47,152 nt of DNA, taken from assembly GCA_903904005.1 (NCBI GenBank), contig CAIVAR010000181.1:1-47152 (forward strand), read 5' to 3'. Below are positions 9,480 to 20,010 of the stretch, one piece after another (position 1 is the first letter of the stretch; each line of letters starts with the position of its first letter). The notes below the pieces were generated by a model, which was not told the DNA's origin, did not search any database, and was given only the letters and a program-made list of their open reading frames with translations. This DNA comes from an uncultured Anaeromyxobacter sp. GTDB taxonomy: Bacteria; Myxococcota; Myxococcia; Myxococcales; Anaeromyxobacteraceae. Both the position numbers and the translations under genes were made by a program.

Positions 9480-10708
9480 GCCGCACCACCGGCCGCGACT
9501 GGCGCACCCCGGCCCTGGTGCTCGTCACCGGAGCGGTGCTCCTCTCCCTCTCCCTCGGCATCCGGCACAGCTTCGGACTCTTCCTCGCGCCGATGTCGAA
9601 GAGCCACGGCTGGACGCGCGAGGTGTTCGCCTTCGCCATCGCGCTGCAGAACCTGGTCTGGGGCATCGCCCAGCCCTTCGCTGGGCGCATCGCCGACCGG
9701 TACGGCGCGGGCAAGGCCGTCCTCGGGGGGAGCCTCCTCTACGTCGTCGGGCTCGTCCTCATGGCCCAGGCGCAGACCGGCACGATGCTGGCCGCGTCGG
9801 CGGGGGTGCTCATCGGGATCGGCCTCTCCGGCACGACCATCTCCGTGGTCTTCGGGGCCATCCTGCGGGCCACGCCCCCGGCGCGCCGGAGCATGGCCAT
9901 GGGCATCGCCATGTCGGTGGGCTCGCTCGGCCAGTTCGTGATGCTTCCCGGGGCGCTCCTCTCCATCGAGTCCCTCGGCTGGGCGACCACGCTGCTCGTG
10001 CTCGCCGGGCTCGCGGTGATGATGGCCCCGCTCGCGGCGGTGCTCTCCGAGAAGCCCGCGGCCGCCCTCCCGGGCGCGCACGTCATGGGGCTTCGCGCCG
10101 TGCTCGCCGAGGCCTTCGCGGTCCCGGGCTTCTGGCTCCTCTGCTTCGGGTTCTTCGTGTGCGGCTTCCACGTGGCGTTCATCGCCATCCACCTCCCCGC
10201 CTTCCTGGTCGACCGGGGGCTCGGTCCCTCGACCGGCGCCGCGGTGCTGGCGCTCGTGGGGCTCTTCAACGTGGCCGGGTCCTACGCGTCGGGCGTCCTG
10301 GGTGGGCGCGTGAGCAAGCCCGCTGTGCTCGTCGGCATCTACTCCGCCCGCGCGGTGGTGCTCCTCCTGTTCGTCCTCTTCCCGGTGACCGAGTGGACCG
10401 CCTACCTCTTCGGCGCGACCATGGGGCTGCTCTGGCTCTCCACCGTGGCGCCGACCAACGGAACGGTCGCCACCCTCTTCGGCGTGGAGAACATGGCCCT
10501 CCTCGGGGGCATCGTCTTCCTCTTCCACCAGATCGGCGCGTTCCTCGGCGGCTGGCTGGGCGGGCGGCTCTACGTCGCCACCGGCAGCTACGAGGTGGTC
10601 TGGTGGATGTCCGTCGCGCTGGCCGTCGTCGCGGCGCTCCTCAACCTCCCCATCCGTGAGGTCCCGGTGGCCCGGCTGCGCGCCCCGGCGGAGGAGGGGG
10701 CGCGGTGA
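9476..10708 (+). CDS. MFS transporter
   Basis: Inner-membrane secondary transporter of 410 residues with about twelve hydrophobic helices. The loop between helices 2 and 3 reads GRIADRYGAGKAVLGG, the MFS motif A (G-x-x-x-D-R). The ATG at 9476 overlaps the MarR stop and is preceded by GGAGAG. An extended frame upstream belongs to the MarR shadow frame. The N-terminal GIRHSFGLFLAPMSKSHGW resembles oxalate/formate-antiporter-like and monocarboxylate-type MFS members, but the substrate cannot be assigned. The TGA overlaps the GTG of a 41-residue membrane ORF. Confidence 0.92.
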   Translation: MSRTTGRDWRTPALVLVTGAVLLSLSLGIRHSFGLFLAPMSKSHGWTREVFAFAIALQNLVWGIAQPFAGRIADRYGAGKAVLGGSLLYVVGLVLMAQAQTGTMLAASAGVLIGIGLSGTTISVVFGAILRATPPARRSMAMGIAMSVGSLGQFVMLPGALLSIESLGWATTLLVLAGLAVMMAPLAAVLSEKPAAALPGAHVMGLRAVLAEAFAVPGFWLLCFGFFVCGFHVAFIAIHLPAFLVDRGLGPSTGAAVLALVGLFNVAGSYASGVLGGRVSKPAVLVGIYSARAVVLLLFVLFPVTEWTAYLFGATMGLLWLSTVAPTNGTVATLFGVENMALLGGIVFLFHQIGAFLGGWLGGRLYVATGSYEVVWWMSVALAVVAALLNLPIREVPVARLRAPAEEGAR

Positions 10709-10830
10709 TCCGGAGGACGCTGCTCGCGACGACGCTCGCGCTCCTCTCCCTCCTCGCCCTGTGGGCGTTCGTGTCCTACCTGCAGCCCGGCTTCACCGGC
10801 GAGGTGGCGGACCTGCTGCGATGCAACTGA
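10705..10830 (+). CDS. 41-residue single-helix membrane protein coupled to the MFS gene
   Basis: A short frame starts with GTG at 10705, overlapping the MFS TGA by 4 bp, and ends at TGA 10828-10830. The product begins VIRRTLLATTLALLSLLALW, one transmembrane helix preceded by two arginines, and ends in LQPGFTGEVADLLRCN. GGAGG precedes the GTG within the MFS 3' end (GGCGGAGGAGGGGG). The overlap, the ribosome site and a coherent helix with a positive-inside N-terminus support a real gene rather than noise. It could be a small auxiliary subunit of the transporter. I do not recognise a family. Confidence 0.55.
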   Translation: MIRRTLLATTLALLSLLALWAFVSYLQPGFTGEVADLLRCN

Positions 10831-10923
10831 CAACCGTGTATGAGATTTGCTTAGAGCCACCAACACGGGGCGCGCCCCGATCGGAACGGCCTCACCCGGG
10901 GCGGGCGTGCTATCGGTCGGCTG

Positions 10924-10937
10924 CCCACGCGCGTGGG
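10924..10937. repeat. 14-bp palindrome CCCACGCGCGTGGG, copy 1
   Basis: Perfect palindrome, identical to the copy at 11051-11064, 127 bp apart in the same gap. A possible operator half of a looping repressor site. Confidence 0.6.
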
Positions 10938-11050
10938 ACGGCTCGGCTCCCCGGAAGGAATCGGCAGGATCTGCCTGGACCCCCCTCCTGGACAGCCCCT
11001 GTCCTTCCTGCCCGCAGCCGCGGCGAGGGCCCGCCGGCCATCGCCGCCCT

Positions 11051-11064
11051 CCCACGCGCGTGGG
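11051..11064. repeat. 14-bp palindrome CCCACGCGCGTGGG, copy 2
   Basis: Exact second copy, 33 bp before the GTG of the lipoprotein gene and just upstream of a weak GTATTC -10-like sequence, so well placed for an operator. Confidence 0.6.
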
Positions 11065-11096
11065 GAGTATTCACAGGCCGTCCGGAGAGCCCAACC

Positions 11097-11723
11097 GTGA
11101 ACCACAGCCTTCGCACCGCCGCCCTGGCCGCCCTGCTCTCCCTCTGCGCCTGCTCCACGACGCGGCTCACCGACACCTGGCGTGACCCGACCTACAAGGC
11201 CCAGCCGGTGAAGAAGATCCTCGTCGTCGGGGTCCTGATGCGCGAGCAGGCCTTCGACCCCTACTTCGAGAACGCGCTCGCCCGCGCGCTCACCAACGAC
11301 GGCTACCTGGTGGTGACCGGCTCGATGGCCTTCGAGCCCTGGGAGCTCGACCGGGACAAGGTCGTGAAGTACGTGAAGGACCACCGCCTGGACCTGATCA
11401 TCCAGCAGAAGATCGCCACGAAGACCTCCACGAACTACACGCCGCCGTCGAGTGCGCTGGTCATGCTGCCCACCAACGTGCCCGGGTCCTACGGTGGCTG
11501 GTACGGAAGCCCATCCCCCGCGTACATCGGATCCCGGCCGGGATACGTGAACGAGGAGTCGAGCGTGGCCACGGAGATCAAGGTCTTCAGCGCGCGCACC
11601 GAGGGGCTGGTCTGGAGCGGGAAGTCGGCCACCGCCAACGTGCTCGGCGACAAGGACGCGGCCCGGTCGCTCGCCGCCGAGGTGGTGCGCGAGCTCACCC
11701 GCGCCGGGATCCTCCAGCAGTAG
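11097..11723 (+). CDS. Putative lipoprotein, DUF4136-like
   Basis: 208 residues from the GTG at 11097, preceded by GGAGAG. The signal peptide ends in a lipobox LSLCAC, giving a lipidated cysteine followed by Ser-Thr-Thr, and the mature protein starts TTRLTDTWRDPTY. This W-R-D-P/S-x-Y start, then KKILVVGVL, the FENALARALTNDGY helix and the conserved C-terminal VREL region, resemble small envelope lipoproteins of the DUF4136 kind with unknown function. A Gly/Tyr/Pro-rich insert (GSYGGWYGSPSP) sits in the middle. Probably anchored in the outer membrane or the periplasmic face. Monocistronic; the next gene is convergent 20 bp away. Control may involve the repeated palindromes upstream. Confidence 0.75.
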   Translation: MNHSLRTAALAALLSLCACSTTRLTDTWRDPTYKAQPVKKILVVGVLMREQAFDPYFENALARALTNDGYLVVTGSMAFEPWELDRDKVVKYVKDHRLDLIIQQKIATKTSTNYTPPSSALVMLPTNVPGSYGGWYGSPSPAYIGSRPGYVNEESSVATEIKVFSARTEGLVWSGKSATANVLGDKDAARSLAAEVVRELTRAGILQQ

Positions 11724-11743
11724 CGCCCCGACAGCGGCCGGCG

Positions 11744-12763
11744 CTACTCCACCGCGCGGTCCCGGGCCGTCACGTCCTGCACGTCGGTGATGAAGTACCG
11801 GGGGCTCCCGTCGGGCCCGCGCACCAGCGAGATCCCGACCTCGGCCCAGACCACGCCTCCGTCCCTCTTCACGTATCGCTTGGAGAGCTGGACCGTCGAC
11901 GTCTCGCCCGCCAGGGTGCGCCGGATGCCCTCCTCGCTGGACGCCACGTCGTCGGGGTGGGTCAGCTGGAGCGAGGTCATCGCCAGCAACTCCTCGGCGG
12001 AGTAGCCGAGCATCCGGCAGAGGGCCCGGTTCACCCGGACGTGTCGCATGTCGACGCCGGTGAGGGCCTTTCCCACCGAGGCGTCCTCGAAGGCCGTCCG
12101 GAAGAGCTCCTCGCTCGCCACGAGCGCCTTCTCGGCCTCGTCCCGACTCACCCGCTCGCGGAGCGCGCCGATCCCGAAGGCGAGGTCCTCGGCCAGCCGC
12201 GCGAGCAGCTCCTCCTCGTCTGCGTCGAAGGCGTCCACCTTGGCCGAGTAGATGACCAGGGCGCCCAGGATTCCGGTGGAGAGCACGAGCGGCAGCGCGA
12301 TGGCCGAGGCGAACCCCCGCTCCAGGGCCTCCTCGCGCCAGGGCCCGAAGTTGGGATCGGTCTCGCTGTTCCGGTTCAACACCCGCTTGCCGGTCCGGAT
12401 GGCGGTGCCCGTCGGCCCCCGGCCGTGCGGGTCGTCGGCCCAGCCGATCCGGACCGACCCGAGGTAGCCGTCGTCGAAGCCGGCCTGGGCCATGCACCGG
12501 ACGGTGCGCTCCGGGTCGTCGACCGCGTACCCCACCCAGGCCATCTGGTACTCGGCGACCTGGACGAGGATCCTGCAGAGCTGCTGGAGGAGGTCCTTCT
12601 CGCAGGTGGCCCGCACCAGCGCCCGGCTGCTCTGCGCGAGCGTCCAGTAGGCGCGGGCCATCCGGCGCTCCCGGTCCTGCCGCTCCTGGACCGTCGGGGG
12701 AAGCCCGGCGATGGAGGGCGCCTGCGCCTCTGCCGGGCGCGGCTTTCGGGGAGGGCGGGGCAT
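11744..12763 (-). CDS. GAF-PAS sensory protein without an output domain
   Basis: 339 residues. Proline/arginine-rich N-terminus, a GAF domain at about residues 40-195 (YQMAWVGYAVDDPERTVR, ASAIALPLVLSTGILGALVIYS), a short coiled connector, then a PAS domain at about 210-335 (LFRTAFEDASVGKAL, RALCRMLGYSAEELL, DGGVVWAEVGISLVRG). It ends in DVQDVTARDRAVE, just where a histidine kinase or GGDEF domain usually begins, so no output module is encoded. Either it is a stand-alone sensor working through partners, or it has lost its C-terminal domain. The downstream gene is convergent and holds no kinase remnant. The ATG at 12763 has GGGGGAG 11 bases upstream. Confidence 0.85.
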   Translation of the reverse strand: MPRPPRKPRPAEAQAPSIAGLPPTVQERQDRERRMARAYWTLAQSSRALVRATCEKDLLQQLCRILVQVAEYQMAWVGYAVDDPERTVRCMAQAGFDDGYLGSVRIGWADDPHGRGPTGTAIRTGKRVLNRNSETDPNFGPWREEALERGFASAIALPLVLSTGILGALVIYSAKVDAFDADEEELLARLAEDLAFGIGALRERVSRDEAEKALVASEELFRTAFEDASVGKALTGVDMRHVRVNRALCRMLGYSAEELLAMTSLQLTHPDDVASSEEGIRRTLAGETSTVQLSKRYVKRDGGVVWAEVGISLVRGPDGSPRYFITDVQDVTARDRAVE

Positions 12764-12843
12764 GGGTCTTCAGTCTCCCCCATCCCGGGCGGGTTCCAAA
12801 GTCCCCGGACCCCGCCGGGACCCGAGAGGGCCGTCCCCCGGGT

Positions 12844-12851
12844 GCTACGCT
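12844..12851 (+). promoter_or_regulatory. -10 element GCTACGCT, leaderless lipase promoter
   Basis: TGC followed by TACGCT makes an extended -10. Six bases separate it from the ATG at 12858, so transcription should start at or next to the initiation codon. No Shine-Dalgarno lies between, and no good -35 was seen. Confidence 0.5.
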
Positions 12852-12857
12852 TCCCGG

Positions 12858-14114
12858 ATGACCCGGCTCCGGCTCGTCTCGACCCTTGCGGCGACACTCC
12901 TCGTGGTTCCGGCATTCGCGTCGGCCGCCGGGAAGTCGGTTGCCAGGCCGCCGAAGGGGCGGTCGGTCTACGACGCACCGGACCCGCTCCCGCCCGGCAA
13001 GCACGGTGACCTCATCTGGGCGGTCGAGCTCAACACCCAGGTGCCGAACGCCCGGGCCTGGAAGATCCTCTACCGGTCCACCGACCTCCACGACACCGCG
13101 TTCGCGGTCTCGGGCATGGTCATCGCACCGATCGGGAAGGCGCCGGCGGGCGGCCGACCCGTCGTCACCTTCGCCCACGGCACCACCGGTCTCGCGCGGG
13201 CCTGCGCCCCGTCCATGGTCGCCGACCCGGCCAAGGACGCGCTCATGTACGTCACCCCGGGGAGCGGCGACCTCATGGACTCGGGGGTTCCGGCGCTCTC
13301 CCGCATGATCGCGGCCGGGTACGTCGTGGTCGCGACCGACTACATCGGCCTGGGCGGCCCCGGCTCGCACCCCTACCTCATCGGACCCAGCCTGGCACGC
13401 AACACCCTCGATGCGAGCGTGGCCGCCGGCAGGATCCCCGGGGCGGGCGCGGGCCGGAAGACGGTGATCCTGGGCTGGTCGGAGGGCGGGCAGGCGGCCG
13501 TCTGGGCCGCGCAGCTCGCCGGCTACGTGGAGGGTTCGGTCGAGGTGCTCGGCGCCGCGGCGCTCGCACCGGTGAACTCGGCGGAGCAGATCAAGATCGA
13601 GCGGGCGGTTGTGGCCTCGGGCCGGAAGCTGCCGACCATGACCGGCGCCGAGACGCTGATGGCCCTCTACTCCACGGCCGGCAGCTTCCCGGAGCTCCGG
13701 CTCTCCGACGTGCTCACCCCCTTCGGCGTCGACTTCGTGACCGCGTCCGCCAGGGTCCAGTGCAGCAAGCACATGGGGCAGGCGCTCGACTACCAGCAAT
13801 CGCTGAACGGCCCGGCGATCCGCTCGGAGCCGCAGGACGAGGCGGCGTGGGCGAGGCGGACGGTGGAGATGGCGCTCGGCAACCCGCCGTCGAAGGTTCC
13901 GGTGGCGGTCTACCAGGGCGACGACGACCCGACCGTCTTCCCGGCGGCGAGCGAGGCTTACGTGAAGCAGGCCTGCGCCTCGGGCACGGTCGCCCTCTAC
14001 ACCCACTACGCGAAGACCGACCACCTCCAGGTCCCGCTTCGCGCGGCCGACGACTACCTGGCCTGGATCGCCGACCGGATCGCCGGGAAGCCCGCGCCCT
14101 CGAGCTGCCGGTAG
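12858..14114 (+). CDS. Secreted lipase-like alpha/beta hydrolase
   Basis: 418 residues. The signal peptide MTRLRLVSTLAATLLVVP ends near FASAAGKS, so the product is periplasmic or secreted. The fold is alpha/beta hydrolase: an oxyanion-type motif VVTFAHGTTG, the nucleophile elbow GWSEGGQAA with Ser208, the acidic residue in YQGDDDPTVFP, and the catalytic histidine in KTDHLQVPL. This architecture matches the secretory-lipase family known from fungi and actinobacteria (esterase/triacylglycerol lipase). Cysteines near 115, 305 and 375 may form disulfides. I chose the ATG at 12858 because an earlier ATG in the same frame lies inside the divergent GAF-PAS gene and would bury the signal peptide. The glycosyltransferase converges 49 bp downstream. 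Confidence 0.87.
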   Translation: MTRLRLVSTLAATLLVVPAFASAAGKSVARPPKGRSVYDAPDPLPPGKHGDLIWAVELNTQVPNARAWKILYRSTDLHDTAFAVSGMVIAPIGKAPAGGRPVVTFAHGTTGLARACAPSMVADPAKDALMYVTPGSGDLMDSGVPALSRMIAAGYVVVATDYIGLGGPGSHPYLIGPSLARNTLDASVAAGRIPGAGAGRKTVILGWSEGGQAAVWAAQLAGYVEGSVEVLGAAALAPVNSAEQIKIERAVVASGRKLPTMTGAETLMALYSTAGSFPELRLSDVLTPFGVDFVTASARVQCSKHMGQALDYQQSLNGPAIRSEPQDEAAWARRTVEMALGNPPSKVPVAVYQGDDDPTVFPAASEAYVKQACASGTVALYTHYAKTDHLQVPLRAADDYLAWIADRIAGKPAPSSCR

Positions 14115-14163
14115 GCGCTGATCGGACGGGACGGCGAGCCGTGGACGGTTCCCGGGAGCCACT

Positions 14164-15168
14164 CTAACGGCATGGCTCCCCTGCGACGCAGGCGCGCGGC
14201 GCGGCCACCGGGCAACTGCGGGCGGCCACCGGCCCGGGCTCCCGCGACTCGCGGAGCGCGACGGGGATCGACGTCAGGATCTCCTCCACCCAGGCCCGCA
14301 GCGGCTCGGCGGGGATGCGCCCGGTCCGCGCCGCCGCCGCGCGGAGGCGCGCGAGCCAGCGTTCCGCGTCGGGGAGGATGGCCTCGCCCCGCTCCCGGAA
14401 CCAGGGGTGCGCACCGAAGGGCCAGTAGTTGCAGGGGCTCACCGCGAGGTGGATCCGCATCTCCTCGTCGGTGGGGACGACGCCGGCCCAGGCGAGGACG
14501 TCCCGCCGGATCCGCGTGCTGTCCGACCCCAGGTCGTCCCCCATCTCCACCGTCATCTGTCGCGGGTGGATGCGGTATCGCATGACCACCGGCTCGACGT
14601 TTCCCACCCGCCCGATCCGCAGGGCGGCCGCCGAGAGCGCCCAGTCGACGCCGAGCCGGAGGGTCTCGTCGAACCGGATCCCCTCCCGGACGAGCCGCTC
14701 CCGGTCGAAGGTCACGGCCCCGGAGATGACCTCCGACTTGAAGAGCGTCCGGGCGCGGATCGCGCCGTCGCCGGTGGCGTAGCGCCAGACCTGCCCCTCC
14801 ACCGCGTGGCGGTCGCAGAAGGTCGCGACGGCGCCGCCCACGAGGACGAGCCCGGGGTCCTGCTCGAAGGCGGCCACCTGGAGGGCCAGCCTGCCGGGCG
14901 TCGCCTCGTCGTCGGCGTCGAGGACGGCGAGGTACCGGCCACGGGCGAGGTCCAGCCCGACGTTGAGCGCCGCAGCCTGGCCGCGGTTCCGGTCGAGCCG
15001 GACCAGCCGGAAGCGCGGATCGGTCCGCGCGAACGCGGCGCCCACCGCCGAGGTCCCGTCGGTGGAGCCGTCGTCCACCACGATCACCTCGAGGTCGGCC
15101 TGGGCCTGGACGGCCAGCGAGGCGAGCGCGCTCCCCAGGTGGGGAGCGGCCTCGTGTGCCGCGACCAC
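14164..15168 (-). CDS. Family 2 glycosyltransferase
   Basis: 334 residues, GT-A fold. It starts VVAAHEAAPHLGSALASL, then VIVVDDGSTDGT, the LDRNRGQAAALNVGLDLARG segment, and the DxD-like LDADDE that holds the metal-sugar-nucleotide. Acceptor or product unknown; no membrane helix, so it probably acts at the inner face of the cytoplasmic membrane on a polysaccharide or glycolipid. The start is uncertain: GTG at 15168 has no ribosome site and leaves no residues before the first strand. An in-frame CTG at 15204, one base after the cytochrome stop, would add RRPLASA, which is what family alignments would want. The C-terminus is alanine/arginine-rich and ends in ACVAGEPCR. Confidence 0.82.
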   Translation of the reverse strand: MVAAHEAAPHLGSALASLAVQAQADLEVIVVDDGSTDGTSAVGAAFARTDPRFRLVRLDRNRGQAAALNVGLDLARGRYLAVLDADDEATPGRLALQVAAFEQDPGLVLVGGAVATFCDRHAVEGQVWRYATGDGAIRARTLFKSEVISGAVTFDRERLVREGIRFDETLRLGVDWALSAAALRIGRVGNVEPVVMRYRIHPRQMTVEMGDDLGSDSTRIRRDVLAWAGVVPTDEEMRIHLAVSPCNYWPFGAHPWFRERGEAILPDAERWLARLRAAAARTGRIPAEPLRAWVEEILTSIPVALRESREPGPVAARSCPVAAPRACVAGEPCR

Positions 15169-15205
15169 GGCGCTGGCGAGCGGGCGGCGGGACGTGCCGG
15201 GCAGC

Positions 15206-16054
15206 TTATCGCTTCGGTTCCAGTGCGTTCCGCTGCGCGAAGGCGGCGGGCATGTGCACCTGGTGGCAGGGGAGGCAGCTCATCTCGTTCACGTCGTTGA
15301 AGAGCGGCGTGTAGTCGGCGACGTTGGTGTCCCCGCGGCGGAGCAGGCCGCCGATCTTGAAGAGGCGGGCCTTCACCGTGGAGTCGATGAAGTACTGGCG
15401 GGGCTGGTCGTGGCAGTTCGCGCAGAGCTGCTCCATCATGCCGAAGCGCTCCATCAGCCGCTTGTAGGCCTGGGTGGCCTCGGCGAACTGGGCCGCCTCC
15501 ACGTCGGCGCGCACGCCTCCGAGGTCGCTCGCCAGGTCGAGCATGACCTGGTGGAAGGTCAGCGTGCCCGAGTCGGCGGTCACCACCGCGTCGGCGAAGC
15601 TGCCCCACCGGTACTGGGCCTGCACCTGGAACATGTACCGCGCGTGACAGCTGGTGCAGGAGCTCTCCAGCTTGCTCGCGAGCTTCTTCCGGGTCGCCAG
15701 GTCGGCCTTGGCGGACACCGCGCGGTCGAGCTCGTCGATGACGCCGGTCCCGAAGTAGGCCTTCCAGGAGGGCACCATCCCCCCGACCTTGGTCATCTGC
15801 TCCCGCAGGCTCTTCAGCGACGCCCTGGCCCGGTCCGGGTCGCCGCGCAGGACGGCGGTGGTGGCCGCGCCCGTGCGCATGCCCAGCTCGAGCATGGCGA
15901 GCGTGTAGGCGTGCCCCTCCCTGCCGCCCTTGAAGTGCGGGTTGAGCTCGGCGATCGGGATCCCGGGATCGGCCGCCCGCACCGGCCCGGCCGCAGCCGC
16001 TACACCAAGGGTGAAAAGAACGGCGGCCAGCCTCTGGTTGCGGTTCCGCGCCAT
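15206..16054 (-). CDS. Periplasmic triheme c-type cytochrome
   Basis: 282 residues with a Sec signal (MARNRNQRLAAVLFTL, cleavage near VRAADP). Three CxxCH heme sites: CTSCH with His137, CANCH with His215 and CLPCH with His264. The first ~120 residues form a helical region with no heme (EGHAYTLAMLELGMRTG, ALRGDPDRARASLKSL), of the kind seen in cytochrome c' or CytC_2-like helix bundles. A periplasmic electron carrier is likely. The ATG at 16054 has GGGAGG at good distance. It follows the P-type ATPase gene by 41 bp on the same strand. The glycosyltransferase gene lies immediately downstream. I cannot name a specific partner. Confidence 0.9.
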   Translation of the reverse strand: MARNRNQRLAAVLFTLGVAAAAGPVRAADPGIPIAELNPHFKGGREGHAYTLAMLELGMRTGAATTAVLRGDPDRARASLKSLREQMTKVGGMVPSWKAYFGTGVIDELDRAVSAKADLATRKKLASKLESSCTSCHARYMFQVQAQYRWGSFADAVVTADSGTLTFHQVMLDLASDLGGVRADVEAAQFAEATQAYKRLMERFGMMEQLCANCHDQPRQYFIDSTVKARLFKIGGLLRRGDTNVADYTPLFNDVNEMSCLPCHQVHMPAAFAQRNALEPKR

Positions 16055-16095
16055 GCCTGCCTCCCGGGTCCGGAGAGGCGCCAGCCTAGCAGGGT

Positions 16096-18849
<2,754 letters not shown>

Positions 18850-18857
18850 CCGATGAT

Positions 18858-18862
18858 CTCCT
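18858..18862 (-). promoter_or_regulatory. Shine-Dalgarno AGGAG pointing to an ATT start
   Basis: AGGAG on the minus strand with an 8-base spacer to ATT at 18847-18849. It decides the unusual start of the P-type ATPase; no other ribosome site precedes the N-terminal domain. Confidence 0.6.
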
Positions 18863-18965
18863 CGGGCGCGGAACGGGCGAAGCTGGAGCTTATCCGACCA
18901 TGCCCGCGGCCGGCCCTCCCTCGACGCATCACGTCATGGATCCGGGCGGAATTCGCCCCCGACGG

Positions 18966-19064
18966 GTGGTGTGCACGGGCCGGGCTGGCGTAATCTCCGC
19001 GGTCGGTCTTCATCGCCAACCGCTACCCGCCGCCCCCCTCCCGGGGCCGGCACGGAGGAACGAA
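18966..19064 (+). promoter_or_regulatory. Leader and probable promoter of the tetraheme cytochrome operon
   Basis: The 215-bp gap between the divergent ATPase and the small ABM-like gene has GGGCG/CGCCC arms around GAATT at 18944-18958, followed by a GTAATCTCC sequence whose TAATCT (18991-18996) is the best -10 candidate, and then about 65 bp of leader ending in GGAGGAA before the ATG at 19065. No clear -35 was found. Confidence 0.35.
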
Positions 19065-19343
19065 ATGTACGGGACGATCCGGCGTTACAAGCTCGCCAAG
19101 CCCAAGGAGTTCAACGACAAGGTGAACTCCTCGTTCATCAACGTGGTCCGGAAGGTCCCCGGGTTCATCTCGTACATCGCCATCGACGAGGGCGAAGGCT
19201 GGTGGGCCTCGCTGTCCCTCTTCGAGACCCGCGAGGGGATCATCCAGTCGGATCGCGCCGCCGCCGAATGGGTGAAGGCGAACGCGGTGGGGATGGTGTC
19301 GGGACCGCCGGAGATCACGGCCGGCCCCGTCGTGGTGAAGTGA
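19065..19343 (+). CDS. Small ABM/ferredoxin-like-fold protein
   Basis: 92 residues from the ATG at 19065, preceded by GGAGGAA. The sequence pattern YGTIRRYKL, then a helix with FNDKVNSSFINVVRKVPGF, then ISYIAIDEGEGWWASLSLFETREGI, a second helix DRAAAEWVKANAV and a final strand GPPEITAGPVVV, is that of dimeric alpha/beta-barrel proteins (antibiotic-biosynthesis monooxygenase or EthD-like). No cofactor motif is visible and many such proteins are not oxygenases. It is the first gene of a seven-gene run, 16 bp before the tetraheme cytochrome, so a role in quinone or redox chemistry is possible but unproven. Confidence 0.8.
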   Translation: MYGTIRRYKLAKPKEFNDKVNSSFINVVRKVPGFISYIAIDEGEGWWASLSLFETREGIIQSDRAAAEWVKANAVGMVSGPPEITAGPVVVK

Positions 19344-19359
19344 GGCGTCAGGGACAACC

Positions 19360-20010
19360 GTGTTCTCCATCCATTCCACAGAGCAGCTCCTCAAGGCGAT
19401 CGCGCTCGCCAGCGCGGTCCTCTCCGTCCTCGTCTGCGTCTGGTACATCGTCCGCCGCCCCCACCTGAACCGGGTCACGAAGTCGATGCTCCTGCTCGGG
19501 CTGGGCGCCTTCCCGCTCATCGTCTCGCTCACCGGCAACATCGCCAGCTTCGAGTACACGCTGTCGCGCCCGTTCTGTGGCTCCTGCCACGTCATGGGCC
19601 CCTACCTGCGCGACGCCGAGGATCCGAAGTCGAACAGCCTGGCGGCCATGCACAGCCGCAACCACAAGTTCGGCGAGACCAGCTGCTACACGTGCCACGC
19701 CGACTACCAGATGTTCGGCGCCATCACGACCAAGCAGAACGGCATGAAGCACCTCTTCAAGTACCTCACCGAGTACGCGTCCACCGGACCCGACGGCGAG
19801 GGCGGCCCCACCATCCACCTGTACAAGCCGTTCAAGAGTGGGGCCTGCATGCAGTGCCACTCGGCCACCGCCAAGAAGTGGGTCGAGACCCACGGTGACT
19901 CGGCCGAGGCCATCCGGTCGGGCGAGATGAACTGCATCGACTGCCACAACGACGTCCACCCGCTCGCGCTGTCGCGCCGCCCTGGCGCCGGAAAGGGGGC
20001 CGCCAAGTGA
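19360..20010 (+). CDS. NapC/NirT-like membrane-anchored tetraheme cytochrome c
   Basis: 216 residues from a GTG preceded by AGGGA. Two N-terminal hydrophobic helices (about residues 9-31 and 42-63) anchor it in the inner membrane. Four heme motifs follow: CGSCH (Cys73, His77, with Met79 in the CxxCHxM arrangement of NapC/NrfH heme 1), CYTCH (Cys109), CMQCH (Cys163) and CIDCH (Cys192). These proteins oxidise menaquinol and pass electrons to periplasmic partners. Usual NapC has one N-terminal helix, so the second helix is a departure. The next gene, a two-helix protein, overlaps by 4 bp and is a likely subunit. No nitrate or nitrite reductase is nearby, so the acceptor is unknown; the triheme cytochrome at 15.2-16.1 kb is a candidate. 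Confidence 0.92.
   Translation: MFSIHSTEQLLKAIALASAVLSVLVCVWYIVRRPHLNRVTKSMLLLGLGAFPLIVSLTGNIASFEYTLSRPFCGSCHVMGPYLRDAEDPKSNSLAAMHSRNHKFGETSCYTCHADYQMFGAITTKQNGMKHLFKYLTEYASTGPDGEGGPTIHLYKPFKSGACMQCHSATAKKWVETHGDSAEAIRSGEMNCIDCHNDVHPLALSRRPGAGKGAAK

Larger units (their letters stand above)
10831..11096 (+). promoter_or_regulatory. Palindrome-rich intergenic region before the lipoprotein gene
   Basis: 266 bp with no convincing gene. It holds five inverted repeats: GGGGCGCGCCCC at 10867-10878, CCCACGCGCGTGGG at 10924-10937, GGCAG/CTGCC around GAT near 10965, GGACAG/CTGTCC around CCC at 10990-11004, and a second exact CCCACGCGCGTGGG at 11051-11064. A TGCTATCGG sequence (10908-10916) resembles an extended -10 and would place transcription start at the first 14-bp palindrome. 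The first palindrome may also end the upstream operon. No T-tract was seen. Confidence 0.45.

Noticed and set aside
19360-20010. Tetraheme cytochrome as part of a nitrate or nitrite reductase cluster
   Set aside because: No NapA, NrfA or related catalytic subunit is present within the window, so the acceptor was left open.
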